Source of the DNA: Rubrivivax sp.
GTDB taxonomy: Bacteria > Pseudomonadota > Gammaproteobacteria > Burkholderiales > Burkholderiaceae_C
Direction of reading: 5' to 3'
DNA length: 64,000 nt
Assembly (NCBI GenBank): GCA_030680415.1
Contig: JAUXVE010000095.1
Location: 26,779 to 90,778, forward strand
In this document: positions 45,529-52,863 of the stretch, in pieces
How the letters are laid out: each line of letters begins with the position of its first letter
Position numbering within the stretch: position 1 is the first letter of the stretch
Notes under the pieces: model-generated
The model's input: the letters and a program-made list of their open reading frames with translations, nothing else
What the model was told of the DNA's origin: nothing
The model's database searches: none
Translations under genes and position numbers: made by a program

Positions 45529-46187
45529 GCGGTCTTCTCGTAGACGTCGGTGAAGCGCTGCCCATCCCAGGCGTACAGCAGGTAGGCCGCGTGCAGGCAG
45601 CGGCTGGCGCCGCGCGGCTTGAACAGGCCCACGCACTGCCCACGCTCGTGGCGCACGCTGCGGTAGGCCACGCCGGCCGAGCCGGCAGCATGCAGCCGCG
45701 CGCCCAGGGCCTGTGCCGCCGCGTAGTCGTCGGCGTCGTAGACGGCTGGGGCCCCGCTGCCGGCGGGACGCAGGTCGTGCAGACGCGCATCGATGGCCAC
45801 CTGGTACAGCCGCATCGGCAGGTGCATCGGGCCCTGCCGTGTGGCGGCCAGGAAGCGGCCATGGTGATGGCGCGTTTCGGCCACCGCGGTGGCACGTTCG
45901 CGCGCGGCGTAGAACACGCCATGAACGCCGCCGGAAAAGCGACTGCCGAGCACGTTGACATGCGTGAAGGCGGCCATGATGGGCCCGCTGCCGGGGCCGA
46001 ACAGGCGTTCGCTGCGCGGCACGCGTTCGACCTGGCCGAGCTCGTCGCGCACACGCTCGTTGGTCATCGCTTCCAGCGCGTACAGCGCCTCGAAGTCCTC
46101 GGCGTCGGCGACGCGGTCGAACAGCGTCACCGCCGGATGGCGCGTGGGCACGATGCGACTGGCCCGCTGCCAGCGCACGCGCCGCAC
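45525..46187 (-). CDS. RES-domain toxin (NAD+-degrading)
   Basis: 220 residues from GTG 46187. RES domain: [40 protein letters not shown] with the Arg and the R-x-S/GG pattern, [20 protein letters not shown] carrying the conserved Glu, and [20 protein letters not shown] with the Ser/Arg. RES toxins of type II systems degrade NAD+ (phosphorylase or glycohydrolase activity) and stop growth. The antitoxin gene lies 11 bases upstream in the same operon. The protein ends with [10 protein letters not shown] and overlaps the DUF1624 start. Confidence 0.9.
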   Translation of the reverse strand: MRRVRWQRASRIVPTRHPAVTLFDRVADAEDFEALYALEAMTNERVRDELGQVERVPRSERLFGPGSGPIMAAFTHVNVLGSRFSGGVHGVFYAARERATAVAETRHHHGRFLAATRQGPMHLPMRLYQVAIDARLHDLRPAGSGAPAVYDADDYAAAQALGARLHAAGSAGVAYRSVRHERGQCVGLFKPRGASRCLHAAYLLYAWDGQRFTDVYEKTA

Positions 46188-46198
46188 TTCAGGCGTGT

Positions 46199-46615
46199 TC
46201 AGCTCCAGCCCCCGCCGCGCACGCCGTCGAGGTAGCGGCGAACGAGGTTGAGGTCGCTCACGTTGCCGGCCAGCATGCGCTCCAGCGCGCTGCGGCCGCC
46301 GAAGGGCGGCGCGCTGTTGGGCCGACGCACCCAGGCGTCGGCGGCGTCAGTGTCCGGCAGCAGGATCTGCAGGCTCTTGTAGATGCCCAGCAGGTTGGAC
46401 AGGCGCTCCAGCGTGTCGCGCGGCAGCGTCGCCTTGTCGGGCTGCTTGCGCCAGGCGAAGAAGGTGGAACGCGGCGGTTGGCCGAGCAGGCACAACTGCT
46501 CGTCGACGCTCAGACCCCAGGCCTGCGCGATGCGCGCGAAAGCACGCAGGCCGGCGGCGCCCAGCCGTTCGGGGCCGCTGTCGGCCTGCGCCTCGGGAGC
46601 CAGCAAAGCGCCCAT
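46199..46615 (-). CDS. Xre/MbcA/ParS antitoxin of the RES pair
   Basis: 138 residues from ATG 46615 (AGGA 10 bases upstream; a longer frame exists but starts within the operator). N-terminal Xre-like helix-turn-helix region (AFARIAQAWGLSVDEQLCLL, GQPPRSTFFAWRKQPDKATL) and the C-terminal toxin-binding domain (PRDTLERLSNLLGIYKSLQI, WVRRPNSAPPFGGRSALERM, LVRRYLDGVRGGGW). This pairs with RES toxins and blocks their active site. An inverted repeat overlaps its promoter (46632-46656), consistent with self-repression. Confidence 0.9.
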   Translation of the reverse strand: MGALLAPEAQADSGPERLGAAGLRAFARIAQAWGLSVDEQLCLLGQPPRSTFFAWRKQPDKATLPRDTLERLSNLLGIYKSLQILLPDTDAADAWVRRPNSAPPFGGRSALERMLAGNVSDLNLVRRYLDGVRGGGWS

Positions 46616-46631
46616 CACTTGAATCCTGCAG

Positions 46632-46656
46632 TGGACAATACCGGCATGATAGTCCA
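46632..46656. promoter_or_regulatory. Inverted repeat, probable antitoxin operator
   Basis: 25-base imperfect palindrome with arms TGGACAAT and ATAGTCCA (one mismatch), 17 bases upstream of the antitoxin start at 46615. On the minus strand it contains TATTGT and TATCAT hexamers that could act as -10 elements. Xre-type antitoxins usually bind such sites to control their own operon; that role is inferred here. Confidence 0.5.
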
Positions 46657-46664
46657 GAACAGGA

Positions 46665-47435
46665 TCAGGCACCCGAACCGGGGTCGTCCAGCAAGGCCGG
46701 CAGCAACTGCGCCGCGGTGCCGCGCAGCACGACGTGCGCCTGGTCGTCGATCTCGCTCGGCGCCGGGTTGACGATCAGCACCTGCGCGCCGCGCTGCCGC
46801 GCCTGGCCGACGAGCCCGGCGGCCGGCCAGACCGCGCCCGAGGTGCCCACCACCAGCATCACGCTGCAGGCCTGCGCAGCGCCGCGCGCCACCTCCAGCG
46901 CTGCTGCGGGCAGCTCTTCACCGAACCACACGACACCCGGGCGCAGCAGGTTGCCGCACTCGGCACAGCGGGGCGGGCGTCCGGCCGCGGCGCTGCCGGT
47001 GCTGCATCCGCGGCGCCGCGGGCAGGGCTGCAACCAGCGGTCGGCCAGGATGTCGCCGTGCAGGCGGATGGCATCCGCGTTGCCGGCACGCTGGTGCAGG
47101 TCGTCGACGTTCTGCGTCACCAGCACGAGCGTGCCTGGCCAGCGGCGCGCAAAGCTCGCCAGCGCGTGGTGCCCGGCGTTGGGCGCGGCGCGGCGCACGC
47201 CTTCGCGGCGCTCGGCGTACCAGTCCCACACCCGCTGCGGCTGGGCCCGAAAGCCTTCCTCGCTGGCCAGTTCGGCGGGGTCGAAGCGCGACCACAAGCC
47301 TGTGAGCGCATCGCGAAAGGTGGCGACGCCGCTTTCGGCGCTCATGCCGGCGCCGGTCAACACGCACAGCGCTCCCGGGCGGCCGCGCGTGGCCTGCAGG
47401 ACCGTGCGCGCCGCAAGCAGGGGCTGGCCGGACAC
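46665..47435 (-). CDS. Sir2-family NAD+-dependent protein deacylase
   Basis: 256 residues from GTG 47435, two bases after the FadB-like stop. Sirtuin motifs: LTGAGMSAESGVATFRD (residues about 26-42), LVTQNVDDLHQRAG, AIRLHGDILADRW with the catalytic His, VVWFGEELP and VVGTSGAVWPA. The zinc ribbon has four cysteines (CPRRRGC and CAECGNLL). Removes acyl groups from lysine using NAD+. Being the last gene of an acyl-CoA catabolic run, it may regulate those enzymes, as known for other bacterial sirtuins; inference only. The next gene downstream is the antitoxin, 49 bases away. Confidence 0.92.
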   Translation of the reverse strand: MSGQPLLAARTVLQATRGRPGALCVLTGAGMSAESGVATFRDALTGLWSRFDPAELASEEGFRAQPQRVWDWYAERREGVRRAAPNAGHHALASFARRWPGTLVLVTQNVDDLHQRAGNADAIRLHGDILADRWLQPCPRRRGCSTGSAAAGRPPRCAECGNLLRPGVVWFGEELPAAALEVARGAAQACSVMLVVGTSGAVWPAAGLVGQARQRGAQVLIVNPAPSEIDDQAHVVLRGTAAQLLPALLDDPGSGA

Positions 47436-47436
47436 T

Positions 47437-49569
47437 TCAGGCGTCGGCGAAACGGCCGCCGCTTGCGGCCTGACCGACGACGACGGCCGCGGGCTCGAAG
47501 CGCGGGCCGCAGCGGGCCGCCAGTTCGCGGCAGCGTGCCACGAAGGCCGGTGCACCCATGGCGTTGATGAACTGCAGCGCGCCGCCGTGGAAGGGGGCGA
47601 AACCCCAGCCGAAGATGCTGCCGATGTTGGCGTCGGCCACCGAACGCAGCACCCCTTCCTCGAAGCAGCGCGCCGCCTCGTTGGCCTGCGCGAACATCAG
47701 GCGGTCGATGAGCTCGCGCTGCTCGGGCTGCTGCGCCGCCACCGGGTACAGGCTCGCCAGCCCGGGCCACAGCAGCTTGCCGTCGTCGGTCCAGTCGTAG
47801 AAGCCCTGCCCCGCCTTCTTGCCGATGCGGCCGATCTCGCACAGCTTGCGCACCACCTGCATGCCCGGGTGCTCGAGCCAGGGCTTGCCTTCGGCAGCGA
47901 GGTCCTTGCGCGTCTGCTCGGCCACGTGCAGGGCCAGGCTCAGGCTCACCTCGTCCTGCAGCGCCAGTGGCGGCATCGGCATGCCCGCCTGCAGGCCGGC
48001 GACTTCGATGCTGCGCGGATGCACGCCTTCCTGCAGCAGCGCCACGCCTTCCATCACGTAGGTGGCGAAGACGCGGCTGGTGTAGAAGCCGCGGCTGTCG
48101 TTGACGACGATCGGCGTCTTGCCGATCTGCAGCACGTAGTCGAAGCCGCGCGCCAGCGTCTCGTCGCTGGTGTCCTTGCCGACGATGATCTCCACCAGCG
48201 GCATCCTGTCCACCGGGCTGAAGAAGTGCAGGCCGATGAAGTTGCGCGGCCTGGCGCTGGCCTGCGCCAGCCCGGTGATCGGCAGCGTCGAGGTGTTGGA
48301 CGCGAAGACCGCGGTGTCCGCCAGCACGGCCTCGGCCAGTTTCGTGACGCCGGCCTTCACCGTGCGGTCCTCGAACACCGCCTCGATGACGAGGTCGCAG
48401 CCCGCCAGCAGCGCGTATTCGGTGCTCGGCGTGATGCGCTCCAGCAGCGCGTCGCGCTTGTCGGCCGTGCTGCGGCCCTTCTTCACCGCCTTGTCGAGCA
48501 GGCCCTGCGAGTAGGCCTTGCCGCGCGCGGCCGCCTCTTGCGTGGTGTCGAGCAGCACGACCTCGATGCCGACCTTGGCCGAGACGTAGGCGATACCCGC
48601 GCCCATCATGCCGGCACCCAGGATGCCGAGCTTGCGGACCTTCGAGGCCGGCACACCAGCGGGACGCGAGGCCCCCTTCTTGAGGGCGTTCAGCTGGTAC
48701 CAAAGCGTGCCGATCATGTTGCGCGACACCTGCGACATCGCGCATGCCGCGAAGTAGCGGCTCTCCACCATGCTGGCGGCGTCGAAGTCGAGCAGGCCGC
48801 CTTCGAAGACGCTGCTCATGATGTGTTGCAGCGCCGGATAGTTGCCCCAGCTCCGGGCCGAGGCGACCGAAGGCGCGACGGCGAACATCTGCGCCACCGC
48901 GGGTGCCCGTGAATCGCCGCCGGGGAAGCGGAACTTCGGCTGGTCCCAGGGCTGCCTGGCCTTCGGATTGGCGGCGATCCAGGCCCGCGCCATGGCCATC
49001 AGCTCGTCGCGGCCCTTGGCCAGCCCGCCCACGAGGCCCATGCCGAGGGCCTTCTGCGGGCTGATGTCGGCCCCTTCACCCATGATCTGCAAGGCCTGCT
49101 GGATGCCCACCAGCCGCGGCAGGCGCACCGTGCCGCCGCCGCCGGGCAGCAGGCCCAGCTTGACCTCGGGCTGGCCGAGCTTGAGCCGCGCCTCGTCGAC
49201 GACGAAACGCGCGTGGCAGGCCAGGGCGATCTCGAGCCCGCCGCCGAGCGCATGGCCGTTGATGGCTGCCACCACCGGCTTGCCCTGCAGTTCCAGCCCG
49301 CGCAGCACGGCCTTCATCGCATTGGCGGCCTCGAAGGGCTCCTCGGGCCGCGTCCACTTCGACATGCGGTCGATGTCGCCGCCGGCGCAGAAGTCGGCCT
49401 TCGCCGATGTCAGCACCAGGCCCTTCACTGCCGGGTCGGCCAGCCTTTGCGCCGCCTGCGCGATGCCCAGCATCAACTCGTCGTTGACGACGTTCATCGC
49501 CCGCCCGGGCAGGTCCATCGTCGCGACGAGGACGCCGTCGCTGCCAAGCGTGAGTTGGACCGCGCTCAT
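47437..49569 (-). CDS. Fused enoyl-CoA hydratase / 3-hydroxyacyl-CoA dehydrogenase (FadB/FadJ-like)
   Basis: 710 residues from ATG 49569. Residues 1 to about 200 are crotonase: [36 protein letters not shown] and [17 protein letters not shown], both catalytic Glu positions present. From about 305: [20 protein letters not shown] (NAD binding), [32 protein letters not shown] (catalytic His), [20 protein letters not shown] and the duplicated C-terminal helical domain. Carries out the second and third steps of beta-oxidation. A 127-base spacer with a repeat separates it from the thiolase gene upstream in the same run. Confidence 0.94.
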   Translation of the reverse strand: MSAVQLTLGSDGVLVATMDLPGRAMNVVNDELMLGIAQAAQRLADPAVKGLVLTSAKADFCAGGDIDRMSKWTRPEEPFEAANAMKAVLRGLELQGKPVVAAINGHALGGGLEIALACHARFVVDEARLKLGQPEVKLGLLPGGGGTVRLPRLVGIQQALQIMGEGADISPQKALGMGLVGGLAKGRDELMAMARAWIAANPKARQPWDQPKFRFPGGDSRAPAVAQMFAVAPSVASARSWGNYPALQHIMSSVFEGGLLDFDAASMVESRYFAACAMSQVSRNMIGTLWYQLNALKKGASRPAGVPASKVRKLGILGAGMMGAGIAYVSAKVGIEVVLLDTTQEAAARGKAYSQGLLDKAVKKGRSTADKRDALLERITPSTEYALLAGCDLVIEAVFEDRTVKAGVTKLAEAVLADTAVFASNTSTLPITGLAQASARPRNFIGLHFFSPVDRMPLVEIIVGKDTSDETLARGFDYVLQIGKTPIVVNDSRGFYTSRVFATYVMEGVALLQEGVHPRSIEVAGLQAGMPMPPLALQDEVSLSLALHVAEQTRKDLAAEGKPWLEHPGMQVVRKLCEIGRIGKKAGQGFYDWTDDGKLLWPGLASLYPVAAQQPEQRELIDRLMFAQANEAARCFEEGVLRSVADANIGSIFGWGFAPFHGGALQFINAMGAPAFVARCRELAARCGPRFEPAAVVVGQAASGGRFADA

Positions 49570-49624
49570 TGATGTGTCTCCAGGAAGAACCGAATGGGCC
49601 ACGCATCAAGCGGCCGCCGCGGAA

Positions 49625-49690
49625 CCGGCTTTGCCGGGCCGCCAGCGGCGCCCCCTTGAGGGGGAGCGGCGAAGCCGCTACGGGGGTGGT
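49625..49690. repeat. Multi-hairpin palindromic intergenic repeat (REP-like)
   Basis: Three adjacent perfect hairpins: CCGGCTTTGCCGG (49625-49637), CCCCCTTGAGGGGG (49651-49664) and AGCGGCGAAGCCGCT (49665-49679), followed by ACGGGGGTGGTCCAT. I recall this combination as a dispersed repeat in Burkholderiales intergenic regions. It lies between thiolase and FadB-like genes and may protect or end transcripts between them. Confidence 0.7.
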
Positions 49691-49696
49691 CCATTT

Positions 49697-50902
49697 TCAG
49701 ACCCTCTCGATGATGGTGGCGATGCCCATGCCGCCGCCGACGCACAGCGTGGCGCAGCCGGTGCTCAGCTTGCGGCGCTCCAGTTCGTCGAGCAGCGTGC
49801 CCAGGATGATGCAGCCGGTGGCGCCCAACGGGTGCCCCATCGCGATGGCACCGCCGTTGACGTTGACGCGGTCCAGATCCACGCCGAGGTCGCGTGCGGT
49901 CTTCATCGGCACCACGGCGAAAGCCTCGTTGACCTCCCAGAGGTCGATGTCGGCCACCGACATGCCGGCCCTGGCCAGCGCCTTGCGGCAGGCCGGCGTC
50001 GGGCCGGTGAGCATGATCGTCGGCTCGCTGCCGATCACCGCGGCGGCGCGGATGCGCGCGCGCGGCTTCAGGCCAGCCTTGGCGCCGCCCTCCTTCGATC
50101 CGACCAGCATCAGCGCCGCGCCGTCGACGATGCCCGACGAGTTGCCGGCATGGTGCATGTGCTCGATGCGTTCCACGGTGGTGTACTTGCGCAGCGCGGT
50201 GGCGTCGAAGCCCATGGCGCCCATCATTGCGAACGAGGGCTCGAGCCGGGCCATCGCTTCCATGCTGGCGTTGGCACGGATCGTTTCATCCTCGGCCAGC
50301 ATCAGCAGCCCGGCGATGTCGTGCACGGGGACCAGACTCCTGGCAAAGTGCCCCTCGACCCGTGCCACCGCCGCCTTGCCGTGCGAGCGCAGCGCGAAGG
50401 CGTCGATGTCGGCGCGGTGCCAGCCCTCCAGCGTGGCGATGAGGTCGGCACCCACACCCTGCGGCACGAAGCCCAGCTTCTGGTTGATGCGCGGGTCCAT
50501 GAACCAGGCGCCGCCGTCGCTGCCCATGGGCCAGCGGCTCATGCTTTCGACACCGCCGCCGACCACCAGGTCCTCGAAGCCGCTGGCCACCTTGGCCGCG
50601 GCCAGGTTCACCGATTCCAGCCCGCTGGCGCAAAAGCGGCTTTGCGTCACGCCGGCCACCGTCTGCGCCCATTCGGCGTCGAGCACCGCGGTGCGTGCGA
50701 TGTCGGCGCCCTGCTCGCCGACCGGCGTCACGCAGCCCAGCACGACATCGTCGACCAGTGCGGTGTCGAGCCGGTTGCGCTGCTGCAGCGCCTGCAGCAG
50801 CGTTCTCAGCAGCCACACCGGGCTCGCCTGGTACAGACTGCCGTCCTTCTTGCCCTTGCCGCGCGGCGTGCGCACGTGGTCGTAGATATAGGCAGTGTTC
50901 AT
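49697..50902 (-). CDS. Acetyl-CoA C-acyltransferase (thiolase, FadA-like)
   Basis: 401 residues. Thiolase active sites: [20 protein letters not shown] (nucleophile Cys), [33 protein letters not shown] (His) and [19 protein letters not shown] (second Cys). The N-terminus ([20 protein letters not shown]) is typical of the subgroup paired with FadB-like proteins in Burkholderiales fatty-acid operons. It catalyses the last step of beta-oxidation with the product of the next gene. Confidence 0.94.
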   Translation of the reverse strand: MNTAYIYDHVRTPRGKGKKDGSLYQASPVWLLRTLLQALQQRNRLDTALVDDVVLGCVTPVGEQGADIARTAVLDAEWAQTVAGVTQSRFCASGLESVNLAAAKVASGFEDLVVGGGVESMSRWPMGSDGGAWFMDPRINQKLGFVPQGVGADLIATLEGWHRADIDAFALRSHGKAAVARVEGHFARSLVPVHDIAGLLMLAEDETIRANASMEAMARLEPSFAMMGAMGFDATALRKYTTVERIEHMHHAGNSSGIVDGAALMLVGSKEGGAKAGLKPRARIRAAAVIGSEPTIMLTGPTPACRKALARAGMSVADIDLWEVNEAFAVVPMKTARDLGVDLDRVNVNGGAIAMGHPLGATGCIILGTLLDELERRKLSTGCATLCVGGGMGIATIIERV

Positions 50903-50984
50903 GGCATCTCCTTAGATGGGTCGCGCCGGGCCTGTGGGCGCGCGGTGTGGTTGGCGAGCCCGGCCAAGATCGCCTTCGGTGAGC

Positions 50985-51440
50985 TCACCGGCTCTCCAGC
51001 TGCTTGCGGACTTCGGCGTTGATGACGCGCAGCTCGGCCAGCGAGGCGTCGATGTGGGCGCGCTTGAGTTCGAGCTCGCGGATCGCGGCGTCGGTGCGAT
51101 CGAGCACGAACTTCATCTGCTGCAGGCGGCCTTCGCCCTGGTCGCCGTACAGGTCCAGGTAGTGGCGGATCTCGTCCAGCGTCGCCCCGATGGCCTTGGA
51201 ACGCAGGATCAGCGCCAGCCGTGCGCGGTCGCGCCGGGTGTAGACGCGAGCGCCGTTGACGCGCCGCGGCGCCAGCAGGCCCATGTCTTCGTAGAAGCGG
51301 ATCGTGCGCAGCGTGATGCCGAACTCGCCGCACAACTCGGTGATGCCGAACAGCGGCCCGCTGTCGTCGACGCGGTGCGAGGCCACGACCTCCTGCGCCG
51401 AGGCCGCGCGCTTGCGAGCGACCGCTTGCAGCACGGTCAC
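50985..51440 (-). CDS. MerR-family regulator, LiuR-like
   Basis: 151 residues from GTG 51440, overlapping the SCP2 stop as GTGA. Winged helix-turn-helix: FGITELCGEFGITLRTIRFY, EDMGLLAPRRVNGARVYTRR, DRARLALILRSKAIGATLDE. A coiled coil follows (QQMKFVLDRTDAAIRELELK and onward). No metal-binding cysteine pattern, so it senses an organic ligand. The RSKAIGATLDEIRHYLDLY segment is close to LiuR, regulator of branched-chain and acyl-CoA catabolism in proteobacteria. A perfect TGACGTTAACGTCA palindrome in the divergent promoter region (51823-51836) is the likely operator. Confidence 0.88.
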   Translation of the reverse strand: MTVLQAVARKRAASAQEVVASHRVDDSGPLFGITELCGEFGITLRTIRFYEDMGLLAPRRVNGARVYTRRDRARLALILRSKAIGATLDEIRHYLDLYGDQGEGRLQQMKFVLDRTDAAIRELELKRAHIDASLAELRVINAEVRKQLESR

Positions 51441-51733
51441 ACGACTCGCTGCAGCTTCAGCGCCACGCTCATGTCACCCGAGACCTTGAACTTGCCCATC
51501 ATGAAGCCGGTGGCCGGATCGAGTTCACCGCTCACCAGCGCGGCCAGGTTCTCGCGCGTGATGGCGATCGTGCAGTCGGCGTCGCGGTTCTCGTTGTCCA
51601 CCGTGTTGGGGACCGACTTGCCGTCGATGTAGGCCACGCCGTCGGCGCCGCAGTCGAACTTGAGCGTGGCATTGAGCCCGCTCGCGTCCCCCACCTTGGC
51701 GCGCAGGGTTTCGGTGATGGCCGGCATGTCCAT
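51437..51733 (-). CDS. SCP2 sterol-binding domain protein
   Basis: 98 residues: a complete stand-alone SCP2 domain (LNATLKFDCGADGVAYIDGK, DADCTIAITRENLAALVSGE, LDPATGFMMGKFKVSGDMSV, ALKLQRVV). These proteins hold long acyl chains or acyl-CoA in a hydrophobic tunnel. First gene of the minus-strand acyl-CoA run and translationally coupled to the MerR regulator. It may present lipid or isoprenoid acyl-CoA substrates to the neighbouring enzymes; inference. Confidence 0.9.
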   Translation of the reverse strand: MDMPAITETLRAKVGDASGLNATLKFDCGADGVAYIDGKSVPNTVDNENRDADCTIAITRENLAALVSGELDPATGFMMGKFKVSGDMSVALKLQRVV

Positions 51734-51822
51734 GGCAGGGTCCTCGTTAGGAATCGGATGCCCGCATCCTAGCGGCAGCGGCTGCCGATGAGATGCTCGT
51801 AATCACCTATCAGTGATGTTGT

Positions 51823-51836
51823 TGACGTTAACGTCA
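51823..51836. promoter_or_regulatory. Perfect palindrome TGACGTTAACGTCA, probable MerR/LiuR-like operator
   Basis: A 14-base perfect palindrome, 51 bases before the SDR start (plus) and 89 before the SCP2 start (minus). On the plus strand TTGACG (51822-51827) followed 19 bases later by TAATCC gives the long spacer expected of MerR-activated promoters. On the minus strand TGACGT and TGATAG are 18 bases apart. One dimer could therefore control both operons. Confidence 0.6.
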
Positions 51837-51887
51837 CCCTGTCGCCTAATCCGGCCTGCCTCCTCAGTGCACGCCTCGCGCCCGCCG

Positions 51888-52766
51888 ATGCCTCCCACCG
51901 CCGACCCTCGTTACCGCAGCGTCTTCCGCCCCGGCCTGTTTGCCGGCCAGGTGCACTGGGTCACCGGCGGCGGCAGCGGCATCGGGCGCTGCGTGGCGCA
52001 CGAGCTGGCGTCGCTGGGGGCCACGGTGGTGATCAGCGGCCGCTCGCAGGACAAGCTCGACCGCGTCGCCGCCGAGATCACCGCCGACGGCGGCAGTGCC
52101 AACACCATCGCCTTCGATATCCGCGACGAAGACGCGGTGAAGGCCGGCGTGGCGGTGGTGGTGGGCAAACAAGGCCCGGTGGCCGGCCTCGTCAACAACG
52201 CCGGCGGGCAGTTTCCGGCGCCCTTGATGGCGATCGGCAAGAAGGGCTTCGACGCCGTCGTCGCCAACAACCTGACCGGCGGCTTCCTGATGATGCGAGA
52301 GCTGTTCAACCAGTGCATGCAGGCACACGGCGGCGCGGTCGTCAACATGACGGCCGACTTCCGCAACGGCATGCCGGGCATGGGCCACAGCGGCGCGGCA
52401 CGTGCCGGCATGAGCAACCTCACCATGACCGCGGCCTTCGAGTGGGCGCATGCAGGCGTGCGCGTGAACGCCGTGGCGCCGGGGTGGATCGCCTCCAGCG
52501 GCATGGACAGCTACGGCGGCGCCATGCGCACCTTGATCCCGCGCCTGAAGAGCCACGTGCCGCTGCGGCGGCTGGGCGTGGAGGCCGAGGTCAGCGCGGC
52601 CATCGTCTTCCTGCTCTCGCCGGCGGCGGCCTTCATCACCGGTGTCACGCTGCAGATCGACGGTGCGGCGTCGCTGGGCAGCGAGGTCTTCCCGCTGGGC
52701 GCGGAGGCGCGGTCGCTACCCTTCGACGGTTTCCACCGTGCCGTGACGCCCGAGGTTTTGAAGTGA
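51888..52766 (+). CDS. Short-chain dehydrogenase/reductase, atypical active site (AtuB/DECR-like)
   Basis: 292 residues from ATG 51888; a longer frame begins upstream but overlaps the operator region. Rossmann features: VHWVTGGGSGIGRCVAHELA and GLVNNAGGQFPAPLMAI. At the catalytic site the usual Tyr-x3-Lys is replaced: NMTADFRNGMPGMGHSGAAR shows His where Tyr is expected and Arg where Lys is expected. The ending SLPFDGFHRAVTPEVLK is distinct. Such Tyr-less SDRs include 2,4-dienoyl-CoA or enoyl-CoA reductase-like proteins. Being first in an SDR-CT-ACAD-ECH-BC operon it occupies the position of atuB in Pseudomonas. Confidence 0.85.
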   Translation: MPPTADPRYRSVFRPGLFAGQVHWVTGGGSGIGRCVAHELASLGATVVISGRSQDKLDRVAAEITADGGSANTIAFDIRDEDAVKAGVAVVVGKQGPVAGLVNNAGGQFPAPLMAIGKKGFDAVVANNLTGGFLMMRELFNQCMQAHGGAVVNMTADFRNGMPGMGHSGAARAGMSNLTMTAAFEWAHAGVRVNAVAPGWIASSGMDSYGGAMRTLIPRLKSHVPLRRLGVEAEVSAAIVFLLSPAAAFITGVTLQIDGAASLGSEVFPLGAEARSLPFDGFHRAVTPEVLK

Positions 52767-52769
52767 GTG

Positions 52770-52857
52770 CCCTCACCCCAGCCCTCTCCCGCAAGCGGGA
52801 GAGGGAGCAGGATTTCCCTCCCTCTCCCGCTTGGCGGGAGAGGGCTGGGGTGAGGGT
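52770..52857. repeat. 88-bp inverted repeat between the SDR and carboxyltransferase genes
   Basis: Outer arms CCCTCACCCCAGCCCTCTCC and its complement enclose two internal small hairpins (CCCGCAAGCGGGAGAGGG; CTCTCCCGCTTGGCGGGAGA). The whole element can fold into one long stem. This CCCTCACCCC/AGCGGGAGAGGG type is a widespread REP-like element in high-GC proteobacteria. It separates the first gene from the rest of the operon and could alter mRNA stability. Confidence 0.85.
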
Positions 52858-52863
52858 GTAGCC

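Noticed and set aside
46199..46672. Longer antitoxin start upstream of 46615
   Set aside because: The extension reads through the inverted repeat and promoter-like hexamers and lacks conserved residues.
52770..52857. CRISPR-like or IS terminal repeat
   Set aside because: A single inverted element without spacers, transposase or target duplication; a REP-like repeat is sufficient.
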